Below, one piece after another: positions 32,560-43,720 of a DNA stretch of 55,401 nucleotides. The position numbers and the translations under genes are program-made. The notes beneath the pieces were generated by a model, which was not told where the DNA came from, made no database searches, and saw only the letters and a program-made list of their open reading frames with translations. The DNA is taken from contig NC_090615.1 of assembly GCF_004359215.1 (NCBI RefSeq), positions 6,165,277 to 6,220,677 on the forward strand. Direction: 5' to 3'. This stretch comes from Bremia lactucae (lineage: Eukaryota > Oomycota > Peronosporomycetes > Peronosporales > Peronosporaceae). The stretch's first letter is position 1; each line of letters opens with the position of its first letter.

Positions 32560-33420
32560 CTGGTGTGACTATTCGTGGGTCTTTCCTTCCTTTAATTCAG
32601 CAAGGAACACAGACTTCACGACATCTCCAGGAGATTTACTATCTCTCGGCAGATTTAAAGACTTCCCGGAGCACCTCAACTGAGGATGCCTCCACAATTT
32701 CGTCTTTGACAGCCTCGAAAACCTATAGGAACTGATCCAAAGGTCACACGTTTTAGACGTGCCTTTGATCGTCCTAATCTGTCGGGTATTCGTTCTTCGA
32801 GTCATCACGACTTTTGACTGGGAAGCGGGTGCCGCTTCCCATCGACGCTTGACTTACTGTCAGCTTGCCGTCTACTGCCACACTGCTCTCGGCTCTGCGT
32901 AGGACTTTGGGACGCATGACTTCTCGTCATCGTCCTTTTCACTACCCCAGTCTCCACGAGCTGGGTAGGAATTGGTGACGTTTGAGATCCCGTCAACGCA
33001 CCCTCAACTGTTTTTGACACGACATCAGTTGCATAGGCCTCTCGCAGGAGTACATCCTTTCCTATGTCCTGCGTAAAGCTCGCAAATGCGCATGAACGCC
33101 AGACTATCCATGGTTGGTGTTTTTCCATCCATGGCATGCTTAGGATGAGGTCATACGGACTCTCCATACCTGGCACTGTGAACTTCTCTTTACAAGAGAA
33201 GTCACTAAAGCTGAAGGCGAGTTCTACCTGAACTCACTCAAACTTAATGAGCGCGTTGTTCGCTAACCGAACGGTCGCCTCTTTTCACTTGCCATCCTGG
33301 CAAAGCGACTCAACCCATCGCCGGTCTCTTTCTTAGAGCCGCGAGTTTTACAAAATTTTGTGATATGCACTCGAATCCACTAGGAGGGTCATCACCTGGT
33401 CATAGCCTCGTACTTAGGCG
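32560..33420 (-). pseudogene. Protease and linker of element 4, left copy
   Basis: The active-site segment at about 33400-33370 reads VMTLLVDSSAYH, retaining Asp but with the Gly lost. MESPYDLILSMPWMEKHQPW follows (33176 on), then a long Ser/Thr-rich linker to 32805 and a short 32808-32569 frame leading to RT. Confidence 0.75.
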
Positions 33421-33884
33421 CTATAGACTAGCAGGGTTGAGGTCCGAAATTTCGAGACTTCAGGGACTATGCTTCCCATTTGTTTTACAACTCTGAACTT
33501 AGAGGTAGTCCGCGTCAGTAGGGCATCCCGCCCCTACTGCGTTCCTGCCTTTTCCGACCCCTCAGTGGTCGATGCAGAGCTCATGCGGCTTGCACGCTGG
33601 TTATTGCCATCGCCCTTTGGACAGGGAGTCCTCTTGCTAGGCATCTTTGCGCCAGCAGGGCCCAACTCCATGGGAGTAGCATCTGACATCTCGGCCGACG
33701 GCTTATACCAAGCTGTCGCCGAGGCACTGCTGTAGGATTGCTCCTCAACTAAGGCAATTTTGGATTGCCTCTTCCAACGTCGACAGCACCTTTCTGAAAA
33801 GGGCCTGTCACGATGAGCATGTCATAGTCCTTTTATAAACGTGAGCACCTGAATGTGCTCCATGAGCACCCAACATACGCCATT

Positions 33885-34030
33885 AAGCGGCAAGGTCACA
33901 TAATTACAGGGGCTTCGGGAGGCATTGGCGCCGCCATTGTGCTTGAATTGGCGCAGACAGGAGCTGAAATCGTGTTAGGGCCGACGGCTCGAAGCACTGG
34001 AGACGATCAGCACGAGGATTCGTCAAACGA
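33885..34030 (+). pseudogene. Captured SDR dehydrogenase N-terminal fragment inside gag
   Basis: The plus strand reads a classical Rossmann start: IITGASGGIGAAIVLELAQ, then TGAEIVLG, and after a one-base shift RRLEALETISTRIRQ. The TGxxxGIG loop and downstream strand are typical of SDR enzymes. It is distinct from the island SDR at 22683-23474 (TGGGRGFG). It sits on the strand opposite gag, so it is foreign to the retroelement. Likely a fragment of a host gene taken in by template switching or rearrangement. Confidence 0.7.
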
Positions 34031-34200
34031 TTAGCCTTGAAAACAGTGTTACGGAGGTACTTAGCGATTGCTTCCGTCTTCGTATTATCAACGGATAACC
34101 CTTTGCCACAAATAGTGTGCCTAAAAAAGCTAACCTCTTGACGCGCAAACTTGCACTTGCCGATGTGAGCGAATAGAGTTTCCATGCGTAATACGTCGTA
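34030..34200 (-). pseudogene. RT fragment inserted in gag
   Basis: The minus strand reads METLFAHIGKCKFARQEVSF and ICGKGLSVDNTKTEAIAKYL, an RT palm/thumb segment out of place within gag and of the type used in other gypsy elements. It abuts the SDR fragment. Confidence 0.75.
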
Positions 34201-34923
34201 ATAAACGCCGACAGCGAGCGCATTTCTTGCACATACTCTAGCAGAGATCGCTTCGCCTGACGCGCTCCAAAGAAGCGCGCCTGAAGCAACACTTCGTTGT
34301 TCGGCGGCTGGTACATGGCGCGAATCTTTGCCGTAAAGATCGCCCTGTAAGGAACGCCTTTCTGACATACATAATCGCAGAGTAAGCCCACTCTGAGGCC
34401 TTATATCGCAGATGCGACATGGCGTACGACACCATTCGTCTGTCGTCCTCGATGAGCTGAGCGACACCGCATTGCTCAACGGCTAAAAGCCAGTGGACAG
34501 TCTTGTGCGCTGCAGTTCCATCGAACTTGGGCGGGTCCATCCGAATAAGCCTCGGCTGACGCTGTCGGACATAGAGCATCATAACAGCCCTGTTAAGAGC
34601 CTCACTACGAGCCTGCTCATGCCTCAGCTCATCCTGAGTCTGAGTGACGGACTCCGCAGCAGCATGGCTCTATGCCCCGGACGCGGCTCTCCATTGTTCG
34701 AGCACAAATGCCTCAAACTGCTCCAACTGAGCAACATGTTGCTCAGGCGGACTGACCAAGAGCCTGGCCAGGGCTTGTTCACCAAGTCCCTCCGCCATGT
34801 GGCCTGCCACCTCACGATGATGTTCGGAGAGGTAGGAGAAATGAGCCCAATCGATATTGAGGCTCATCCTCACGTATACACGCAGCGATGCGGGTCGTGG
34901 GAAGGATTTCAAGTGCCACCAAG

Positions 34924-35000
34924 TGTAGGCGGGCACGTCTCAATGCGGCCACGCTCTACTTAGACACACACCCATGCACAGCGAGGAAGCGGTTAGATCG
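34924..35000 (-). repeat. Partial family B LTR before the N join
   Basis: First 77 bp of the LTR (TGTAGGCGGGCACGTCT ... GGTTAGATCG), cut at the single N. The equivalent in the right copy begins at 37489. Confidence 0.8.
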
Positions 35001-35001
35001 N

Positions 35002-36300
35002 ATCCACCTGTGGCTTTATGCACACAAATGTCGGGCTGCAGAGGCGAGTTGCTCTCACGCACATGTCCCTCCTTGGCTCGCTTGTCGAAAAGCTCATCGA
35101 TATAATCGACTTGTTCTTTCGGCAACGGCCAATGCCTGGTCACGCAATACTTGGTGCCAGGTTCGAGATCTTTTTCGTGCTCGATGCCCCTATCTGCTTG
35201 TAGGCGGCTCGGCACTTCTTCTGGAAACACATCGCGATGTTTCCAAAGAACTATAAATAACGGACTGTCTCTCAAGGCATCCCAGCCTCGAGCAGCGAAA
35301 CGTTTCTTTTTTGTCCGTTTCTAGGACGCTCTCGTCCATTGTGGACGTTGAGCAACAGTCCACAAAGCTCTCTTCTGGAACTGGTGTGACTATTTCGTGG
35401 ATCTTTCCTTCCTTGAATTCGGCAAGGAACAGACTTCACGACATCTCCAGAAGATTTACTATCTCTCGGCAGATTTGAAGACTTCCCGGAGCACTTCAAC
35501 TGAGGATGCCTCCACAATTTCGTCATTGACGGCCTCGAACACCTATAGGAACTGATCCAAAGGTCACACGTTTTCGACGTGTCTTTGATCGTCCTAATCT
35601 GTCGGGTATTCGTTCTTCGAGTCATCACGACTTTTGACTGGGAAGCGGGTGCCGCTTCCCATCGACGCTTGACTTACTGTCACCTTGCCGTCTACTGTCA
35701 TACTGGTCTCGGCTCTGCGTAGGACTTTCGGACGCATGACTTCTCGTCATCGTCCTTTTCACTACCCCAGTCTCCACGAGCTGGGTAGGAATTGGCGACG
35801 TTTGACATCTCGTCAACGCACCCTCAACTGTGTTCGACACGACATCAGTTGCATACGCCTCTCGCAGATGCACATTTTTTCTTTTGTTGTGCGTAAAGTT
35901 CGCAACTGTGCGTGTACGCCAGTCTATCCATGGTTGGTGTTTTTACAACCATGGCATGCCTAGGTAGAGGTCATATGGACTCTCCATACCTGGCATTGTG
36001 AACTTCTCTTTACAAGAGTAGTCACTAAAGCTGAAGGCGAGTTCTACCTGAACTCCCTCAGCATAACGAGCGCGCCGTTCGCTAAATGTTCGGTCGCCTC
36101 TTCTCACTTGCCATCCTCTCAAAGAGACTCAACACATCACCGGTCTCTTTCTTAAAGCCGCGAGTTTTACAAAATATTGTGATACACCTGAATTCACTAG
36201 GAGGGTCATCACCTGATCATAAATTCTAATTTGAGCGCTATAGACCAGCATGGTTGAGGTCCAAAATTTCGAGACCTCAGGGACTATGCTACTTATTTGT
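35002..36300 (-). pseudogene. RT start, linker and protease, right copy
   Basis: A parallel copy of 32181-33480 with scattered differences. RT start 35275-35002 (KHRDVFPEEVPSRLQADRG). Linker 35628-35272 and 35873-35625. The protease region follows, with VMTLLVNSG (Asp to Asn) at about 36210. The 5' side of this copy is continuous with gag and the 5' LTR. Confidence 0.78.
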
Positions 36301-37480
36301 TCCACAACTCTGAACTTAGGGGTAGTCCGCGTCAGTAGGGCATCCCGCCCCTATTGCATTCCTGCCTTTCCCGACCATCAGTGGTCGATGCAGAACTCAT
36401 GCGTTTCGCACGCTGATTCTTGCCATCACCCTTTGGGAAGAAAGTCCTCTTGCTGCGCATCTTCGCCCCAGCAGGGACCCTGGCATAGCAGCGAGCCATC
36501 ATATGGCCGCGCTTGCCGCATTAATAGCAGACAACGTGGGCATGCCCAGCTCCATGGGAGTGGCATCCGACCTCTTGGCCGGCAGCTTATACCAAGCTGT
36601 CGCCGAGGTACTGTTGTAGGATTGCCCCTCAACGAAGGCAATTTGGATTGCCTCTTCCATCGTCGACGGCACCTTTCTAAAAAGCGCCTGTCGCGATAAG
36701 ACATGCCATAGTCCGTTCATAAACGTGGGCACCTTAAAGTGCTCCGGAATCGGACCTACGGTTATGGACGTCGACAGCGAGCGCATCTCTTGCACATACT
36801 CTTGCAGAGATCGCTTCGCCTGTCGCGCTCCAAAGAAGTGCGCCTGAAGCAACACTTCGTTGTTCGGCGGCTGGTACATGGCGCAAATCTTTTCCTTAAA
36901 GACCGCCCATGTGTAAGGAACGCCTTTCTGACTACATAATCACTGAGTAAGCCCACTCTGAGGCCTTATATCGCAGATGCAACATGGCGTACGACACCAT
37001 TCGTCTGTCGTCCTCGATGAGCTGAGCGACACCGCATTGCTCAACGGCTTAAAGCCAGTGGACAATCTTGTGCTCTGCAGTTCCATCGAACTTTAGCGGG
37101 TCCATCCGAATGGGCCTCGGCAGACGCTGTCGGACAGAGAGCATCTCAACAGCCCTATTAAGAGCCTCACTACGAGCCTGCTCATGCCTCAGCTCATCCT
37201 GAGTCTGAGCGACGGACTATGTCGCAGCATGGCTCTGTGCCCCGGACGCGGCTCTCCACTGTCCGAGCACAAATGCCTCAAACTGCTCCAACTGAGCAAC
37301 ATGTTACTCAGGAGGACTACCCAGGAGCCTGGCCAGGGCTTGTTCACCAAATCCCTACGCCATGTGGCCTGCCACCTCGCGATGATGCTTGGAGAGGTAG
37401 GAGAAAAGAGCCCAATCGATATTGAGGCTCATCCTTACGTATACACGCAGAGATGCGGGTCGTGGGAAGGATTTCAAGTG
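36300..37480 (-). pseudogene. Family B gag, right copy
   Basis: N-terminus about 37470-37090; core about 37080-36500 (YQPPNNEVLLQAHFFGARQAKRSLQ begins at 36879). The nucleocapsid at about 36540-36480 contains a CCHC box with a stop inside it (second Cys region), ending HMMARC. Without the SDR/RT insert of the left copy. Several frame breaks. Confidence 0.8.
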
Positions 37481-37488
37481 CCACCAAG

Positions 37489-37984
37489 TGTAGGCGAGCA
37501 CGTCTCAATGCGGCCACGCTCTACTTAGACACACACCCAAGCACAGCGGGGAAGCGGTTAGACCGGCTTCTCTTGCGTGCAGTGAGGTAGTTGTGGTGGG
37601 CGCGTTAGCGACCTCACCCAACGCATTAAGTACTCTAGTAAAGTGTCGTCGCGGGAGCGGAAATCCGGCTCCTCGTGCGCACTTACTTAATAGGAAGCAG
37701 TTTTTAGACTGATTCATATTTAATCAAATTAAATATAAATACCTATCTTTACCAATCAAAATGTCATCTCCATAGATCACACTAATATGTAGTGCGGGCG
37801 TATCTTTCTAGATATATCGCGTAACGGATGACGCTAGGCGTCATCTCTCCTGTTGGTCACGAACGTCAATCAAATCCGAGTGCTGGGTCTAATTACTTTA
37901 CTTAAGCAATCGACTATCCGTTTAAGTACAGCAAGTGTACTTAACAGGGCCTGTGTAGCATTAAGGCAGCTTTAGCCCGTTACA
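37489..37984 (-). repeat. Family B LTR (5' LTR of element 4)
   Basis: 496 bp, TGTAGGCGAGCACGTCT ... CCCGTTACA, with a deletion relative to its 533-bp partner near 37850 that removes the TGCACCTATGTGCATCACA block. Confidence 0.92.
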
Positions 37985-38117
37985 AGCCAGATTAGCGCTT
38001 CCGTGCCGTCACTTGTACTATGGCACTTTGTTCGTTGGGTTAGGTCGCTTAGGCGCCCACCAACTACCTCACTGCACGTGAAAGAAGGCGGTTTTACGCT
38101 TCCTCACTGTGCTTGAA
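37985..38117 (+). repeat. Older family B LTR, second part
   Basis: Continues the LTR interrupted at 27348. Matches the inverse of family B LTR bases 60-200 (GTTGGGTTAGGTCGC, AACTACCTCACTGCACG, TTCCTCACTGTGCTTG). It ends where family C integrase sequence begins. Confidence 0.75.
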
Positions 38118-38430
38118 GTGACTCGTTCGAGCACAGAACAATCAAGCTCTTGCAGCACGACGTACCATCTGGCTGAAGCGATCAACAAACACAAGAATAC
38201 CATTATTTTTGTGGTCGTCTTCGGTTAATTGGAAGACGAAGTCCATAGATAGGGGTTGCCAACACGCTACCAGAATAGGCAGAAGCTGTAACAAAGCACG
38301 TGATGAAACACTGGGTTTTAGTCGTTGATAAAAGAAACTCTTTGCAAGCACGTATGCACTTGCGGACAGATTTATACTGGTGTGGCCAGTGAAAGTCGCG
38401 GCTTATCGTGAGAAAAGATTTTTTCACGTC
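38118..38430 (-). pseudogene. Family C integrase fragment
   Basis: Two overlapping frames: SRDFHWPHQYKSVRKCIRACKEF (zinc-binding domain end, 38427 on) and WQPLSMDFVFQLTEDDHKNNGILVFVDRFSQMV (core with the first catalytic Asp, 38351-38150). Truncated soon after by the family B LTR. Confidence 0.82.
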
Positions 38431-38599
38431 CGATGCCCCCTAATTGGTACTTATATATGATGCGTAAACGTAAATCATTATGATTGTGACCGACGACATG
38501 ATGTGTGTCGCCAGCAATGGCTGTGTAACAAAGAACATCAATGCGTTGTTGTATATCGATCCGTTGAGGTCTGATACAATCGTGACAATCCTCTTAAGA

Positions 38600-39990
38600 A
38601 TTGTTAAGATGGATTTTTTAGGTAATCGATCAACCTGTAAAGCGCCTTATCTTCTTGATAGGCTCTTCTTAAGTCGTCAAGAATTGTTGACGACGGAACA
38701 CTTATTGTTGGAACAGTGGCCTCATGCTCACTGTCGCTTTGCGCAACCGGCACGTAAAGCATCAGCGACGACATTAAGTCATCCTGGCTTATATTCTCAC
38801 GCAGAAATTGTACTCCGCGAAGGAAGAAAAACTCCTCGCCATTCTTTGTAAGAGATGTGGACTGTTTACGGCCTTGTGTAACAATGCGTAGTCCGTTTAA
38901 ACAATAAACGATTACTCCTAATAAATAGACCTTTAACTTAGCCAGTGCATATTTCATGGCAAGAAGTTTCTTGTCATGCACTCGAAAATTGTGTTCAGCT
39001 GGTTGAAGCTGGCGCAATTAATAGCAGACGACGCGCTCTGCGCCGTCTGTGTCATATTGCCTTAACGCACGGCCGATTGCAAAATCGCTGGCGTCACAGA
39101 TTACATGAATTAGTCGGTCTTTGTCAGCAATCGCCAGGATTGGCGGTTGCATCAAGATTTGCTCAAATACACTCAAACTAACGCTGACAATTAGCGTTCC
39201 ATGACCACTTAATGTTTTTCTTCCACAAAGAAGAAAGGTGAACTGTCATCTCGGCATGCACTTATGTGAGTCCGCCGATAAGCTGAGAATCTTTTGAGGT
39301 CCCTTACATCGACTTGTACAGGCTAGTCGGTTATCCCCCTAATATTCCAGGACAGGGCAAACACCATGTTTACCCACAATGCACTAAAAAATGGTATTTC
39401 GCTTGCAGCGAATATACACTTTTTGAGACTCGCATTGAACATAGGCTTGCGCATAAGTGTAGACCATTCCGGATGTAGATGCGATGTACTTCAATGTCCG
39501 ACTTTCCGTTCATGGCTCTGCTATGAACGAAGACGTCATCAATATAGCTCGGTCCGAAATCCCTCACCGATCTTAACAGATTGGTTACACATCTGTTAAT
39601 TACCGCAGGGGCATTACTTAATCCTTGTGGCATGACTAGCTTCTCCCGTATAATTCCGCTTGGGGTGCTTACTGATGTGAACGGGATATCCTGTTCACGC
39701 ATGGAGGATCTGATAGAATCCATCCATCAGATCCGTTGACAAAAAGATAGTACTCTTTGACATACCTTCAATGATTACGTCTTTTCGGGGTATCGGCGTT
39801 TGAGCTGGTACCGTTGCAGCGTTCATTTTTTTTACGCATGCGCAAACCGCCCCCCCCCGTTGCTTTACGCTCACAGAAGATCAGAGAGCTATGCGGGGAA
39901 GTCGAATCTCTTACATGGTCCACTGCTAAGCAATCGGCAAAGATTTGTCGATCGCTAATATTTATTGACGAGGCAATGGCCATTGCTTCA
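38600..39990 (-). pseudogene. Family C RT and RNase H
   Basis: 39983-39768 and 39723-39370: RT pieces, including VRDSTSPHSSLIFCERKATGG, MREQDIPFTSVSTPSGI and SYIDDVFVHSRAMNG (the YIDD catalytic box is intact). 39340-39040: degenerate thumb. 39017-38604: RNase H end (RQLQPAEHNFRVHDKKLLAMKYALA), then the integrase linker. Several stops and shifts. Confidence 0.82.
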
Positions 39991-40029
39991 TGAAACAGTA
40001 ATTCGAACCTGGCATTAAGTCGATCTTAT

Positions 40030-41060
40030 GTCAAGTGTCTTTATCCTTAGACAACCCGTACGGTTCAAACGCAAGGAATACATCATTGGATATGATCAAA
40101 CATTTTATAAAGGACTTGTCTCCAAAGGCTTTCAGGATTGGGATGTAAAGAATTTGTCCTTCAAGGTTTCCAGAATTGGGACGTAAAATGCTTTCAATCC
40201 GAGACTTTTTCTTCGAGGATACGTTTGTCCACCGATGAGCTACTGAGAACCCGGTTGTTCTCAAAGAATACTTTTGCCCACCAAAATTCGGCCACGTACT
40301 TGTCATCTGTGACAAGTAGATCTGCTTGACTTTGCAACTACGCAAATCACGAAGGAACCGATTCGATTCTAGCGTTGGCAGATAAGTTATCTCGAAAGTT
40401 AACTCCGGAGGCGCTATCAGATCAAGTGCATAAGCGCCTACACTTGATCCATTGTTTACTACGACATTTAATGTCTTAGAGTTCTTTTTGTAACTTATTT
40501 CTGAAGGTACCTTCCTTGTTTCGTACCACTCAGCTTATTTGAGTAGTCGAACTTCGACGCTGCCTGTGCTTGTGAACAGCCGTCAGTAACTATGTCCACA
40601 TCACAATGATGGACATTCGACGTTGCCTGTGCTCGTGCACAGCCGTCTGAATGTAACTCCACAGTGTGATGAGTATTCACACTGAAGTCTTGTGCAGCCG
40701 TGCAAACGCCTGAACCACAAGTGAGGCCATCGCACTACATCCACACGCTCATGCACACTCCAAGGCGTTCATCGGTTTGGCCATCTGATGGACAAGAGAT
40801 ATGCATCGTCACAGTTTCATGCTGCCAATATATACATGGCTCGAGCTTTCTGAGCCATGTTAATCCAAGGATGACATATTTGACATCCAAATCAAGTACG
40901 ATAAAATTATCATCATACTGTTTATGTATTTGACGTTACTTTACTGTGACAGATGCGCCTGTTGCTAGGCGCATTGTCATCCTCGTTAAAGAGATATCGC
41001 GCTCAACAGACTCGAGCCGGCGATCATCTAGCGATTTGCGTCAAATAAAATTGTTTGACG
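40030..41060 (-). pseudogene. Family C protease and pol linker
   Basis: DLDVKYVILGLTWLRKLEPCIYW at about 40900-40830 is the ILGMxWL segment of a gypsy protease. 40345-40031 is a linker frame that pairs with the fragment at 4170-4440. A Cys/His/Ala-rich low-complexity tract spans about 40530-40690, with two GTGCACAGCCGTC-type repeats. Confidence 0.7.
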
Positions 41061-41099
41061 CCCTAAAATTGACTTGGGACTTGAGTGGCGCATTAATTT

Positions 41100-42400
41100 T
41101 TCCGCTATAATTTTTAGGGTGATGAGTTTGACCTCATGCGTGGGGCAGTTTCACACATTGTCTTTGTGTGGGAGGAGCAACTTTCGTCAAAGACCTGCAA
41201 ATTCTTTGACGTTGCTGAATCAGTATGGCGCTCCGCACCAACTTCCCCCATCCACCCTTTTGACAATCTGCCTCGCTGTTGCAATTTCAAAAAAGCGTAG
41301 GAATCGCCTCCTCCGCTGTTCCTAGCGGGATATCGATCGCTTCGCCTAGTGTTCTTAGGCTCTGAGCGTCGGGCACTACATTCATAGGCGTCTTTTGACA
41401 ACAATAGCATTTTTTAATCGTTTGTATGTCGAAGATTGAGGTTTCTCGCTCTCTACATACGAGTGGTTTATGGGATCTGGACCTCCGTTTTCTTGTCGCC
41501 TCGGCGGACGATAAGCTCCAGGGTGGACAAAAGCCTGCTATAGAATGAAGTCCTCCTGTTCCGCTATAGAGATCGGTTGGTCTAGCGACTCTAATTCTAG
41601 CCAGAACAAGTGGGTCTTAACATGACCGTCTGCAAGACTTTTAATAAACACAATTACCTGTGCCTGGTCACTAATTGGATGATTCACGATACAACTGACC
41701 AGGTATCGTGTATGTTGGGCATAATCGTGAAGGTTACGCTTGCCCTGCTTCAGATCCAGGAGCTCGGCTCGCGCCCTAATTTCGGCACGTGGTGGCTCAA
41801 ATGTTTGTCTGAGCGGGGTCTTAACACCTCATACGACCCAAAAACTAATGGATCGTAAGCTTGAGCCCAAAGGCCAAAGATTTGGCACGTCCGGCTAAGT
41901 TGGACATGCCAAATTTCACTTTCGTCGCATCATCGCTGATTCGGCCAGCTTCTGTGGCGTCATCTTATTTCACCAATTATTATAAAAGAGAGTCGCTTTC
42001 AACTGCCATAAACTTAGAGATTTTGATCTTTAAGCTTTCGAATCGACGTCTAGGCGTCGCTAGCAGCATGTAAATGCTGCTGTCTCAAAAGTTTCGTTTG
42101 TTGAGCACCCTATTCTCTTAATACATCCGCGTATTAAGAGCCTTGTTTGTCGAGTAAGGCTACTTTCTCTTGGGCTCCGTCGAGTTCATGTTGTATGATC
42201 TCGGCTATGGCCGCATGCTTTTCATCTGTATTTAGAGTGAACAGCATGGCGCCAACAGCTGGCCTGCCGACGACCGAACTCATCCGTTCGATCGCTCTCA
42301 TTCAATGCCACTCAAATTTCACACGTTGCGTGGTACCCTTTTTAAGGGACATAAGCTCGCTCCTTTTTCAAGCAACATGTCCCTATTGAATGGAACGTGC
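41100..42400 (-). pseudogene. Family C gag (decayed)
   Basis: The minus strand from about 42400: SSVVGRPAVGAMLFTLN and AEIIQHELDGAQEKVALLDKQGS align with the helix of family A gag (DEAKEKVALLKQQGSQQ). Further on, KVKFGMSNLAGRAKSLAFGLKL (about 41930-41870) matches SNLAGRAKTWALGLKL of the 54176 gag. Stops throughout. Confidence 0.72.
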
Positions 42401-42435
42401 GTGGGCCGCTTAACGGACTACGAAGTGCTATTGGG

Positions 42436-42912
42436 TTTAACGGGGCACCTTACAGTACTTGACAACTTACACTAATTACAGTGAAGGTGGTGCGCCCTGA
42501 TTACTTCAAGTACACGACGTGCACATGTAACTAAGTAGTCTTATCTACCAAAGGTTAGTTCTAAGGCTTTTAAAATAGTGAAAAGGTAAAATTGTATTTA
42601 TATATCAAGTTCATACCGAACGATCTTCTATCTACTACTGACTTTATTATATCAATAACAAGCTATGTATGGCGCCTACTTGCGCACCGCACAATCGTGT
42701 CTTATAACGATTGGCGGGGTTGATTTAGACTTAGATCAACCAATCGATAGAACTAATGTCTTTTTGCATCAATATTACCAAATATTGTAATATTGGAAGT
42801 ATTAAGCTAAGATTGATATAGATAATAATTTGTACTTCTTTATCTATTTCCTCTCATTGGAAAAAACATTTATTACATCTCTTACAGGAAATAATATTTA
42901 TCTCCCGTTACA
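42436..42912 (-). repeat. Family C LTR (5' LTR)
   Basis: In element sense TGTAACGGGAGATAAAT ... TGCCCCGTTAAA, 477 bp. The adjoining primer site on its inner side (42412-42435) reads TAGCACTTCGTAGTCCG in element sense, related to the sites of the other families but missing the initial TGG. Confidence 0.75.
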
Positions 42913-43354
42913 CTTATAACAAATTTGGAAAGTGTGAATATCGAGATGACAATTTACAATCACATGATCAGCCTGAAAAAAATTAGGTCTTTACTTTCTT
43001 TATAAATCCTTCCTTTCTTCCTATTTCCGCAAAGCAACACTTCTCCTTGTCAGTGTAGGTCAAGATCATCCCAAGCATGATGCTTTAAGCTTGTGAGAAG
43101 AAAAACGCACTCATTTATCTGAAGCAGCCAATACAGTAAGACTAAAGAAAAACAAGTTTAAAAATTCCGACATATTTGTTGAATCACTAAATACTTATCA
43201 AACCCTCGCAATTCCTTTGAAATAGAATATCCACTCGTTGTTGCCGATGAGCCAAACGTCCAGGCACCTCGTGAAAATTCTTGTGGCAGTAGCAACAGCG
43301 AGTCTTCTTCAGGACCAATCATAATGAGCTACGTATCAGTATTTCGCAAAGCTA
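42913..43354. other. Intergenic DNA left of the gene graveyard
   Basis: AT-rich, no retroelement or coding similarity that I recognise. Confidence 0.45.
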
Positions 43355-43440
43355 GCAGAGGACGACGTCGTGGTGGAGTTGCAGACGGACAAAGTGAGCG
43401 TCGACGTCCGCGCCCCCAAAGAGCGGTACGATTACTATCA
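43355..43440 (+). pseudogene. 2-oxoglutarate dehydrogenase E2 lipoyl-domain fragment
   Basis: Reads EDDVVVELQTDKVSVDVRAP, the signature around the lipoylated lysine (E-x-TDK-V) of dihydrolipoyl succinyltransferase. Only about 25 codons remain, and the sequence then switches to PPSPFYVE-type sequence that also occurs at 47400. A stranded piece of the TCA-cycle E2 gene; see 47330-48110 for the catalytic part. Confidence 0.8.
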
Positions 43441-43489
43441 TACTGGCCAACGTGGTCAAATTTGTAGAGATTAGCGTGCCGCCTTCTCC

Positions 43490-43710
43490 ATTCTACGTGG
43501 AATGGAAGGATCTACTACTATTTCATCATCGAAGTGGCTTACAAAAATGAAAACCTGAGGGTACTTCAAGCCAAACTCGTGCAATGGATGGATCCCACAT
43601 GTTCGTCTGTTCAAGTGGCGATTGGAATTAAAATTTCCTCAGCAAATTAGCGTCGAGTTGCTATCTTGCACCAACGTGGACAGCCGGTTGAAGAAGTGGA
43701 GTTTGGCAGA
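43490..43710 (+). pseudogene. Uma2-like nuclease-fold fragment, left of the gap
   Basis: IIEVAYKNENLRVLQAKLVQWMDP and RRVAILHQRGQPVEEVEFGR match residues about 219-280 of the 328-residue protein at 50496-51482. Ends at a run of ten N (43711-43720). Immediately beyond the gap the same DNA recurs inverted (43721-43812). Confidence 0.78.
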
Positions 43711-43720
43711 ANNNNNNNNN
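43711..43720. other. Assembly gap (10 N)
   Basis: Ten N with inverted copies of the same Uma2-like segment on both sides (about 43526-43610 and 43721-43812), so the join is doubtful. Confidence 0.95.

Larger units (their letters stand above)
33480..34920 (-). pseudogene. Family B gag, left copy, with foreign insert
   Basis: N-terminus 34936-34580 (AHFSYLSEHHREVAGHMAEGL). Core 34582-34238 (MDPPKFDGTAAHKTVHWLL, MSHLRYKASEWAYSA), continuing to the QAKRSL...QEMRSLSAF segment. Gag is then interrupted by about 320 bp (33880-34200) holding an SDR fragment and an RT fragment, and resumes as nucleocapsid-side sequence at about 33860-33480. It clearly differs from the right copy at 36300-37480. Confidence 0.8.
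27349..37984 (-). mobile_element. Element 4: family B gypsy chromovirus with antisense ORF
   Basis: LTRs 27349-27881 and 37489-37984, inserted into an older inverted family B LTR; flanks agccg and agcca are a near-perfect 5-bp duplication. Element sense is minus: gag, protease, RT, RNase H, integrase with chromodomain, then the antisense ORF (+) 28012-29451 beside the 3' LTR. At 35001 a single N joins two similar but non-identical copies of the region from the RT start back through gag to the LTR start (32181-35000 and 35002-37566), so the assembled 10.6 kb is probably inflated by 2.8 kb. Confidence 0.85.
38118..42912 (-). mobile_element. Family C gypsy element (5' LTR to integrase)
   Basis: Minus-strand element with 5' LTR 42436-42912, gag about 42400-41100, protease and linker about 41060-40030, RT 39990-39040, RNase H and linker 39017-38600, and integrase 38430-38118. 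Past the integrase core it is interrupted by the older family B LTR; a 3' LTR remnant is at 26842-26995. Every domain is broken by stops and shifts. Its gag is related to that of family A, but its LTRs are distinct. Confidence 0.8.

Noticed and set aside
38480..38851. A 123-codon plus-strand ORF as a gene
   Set aside because: It is the complement of the family C RNase H/integrase linker, which is recognisable on the other strand.
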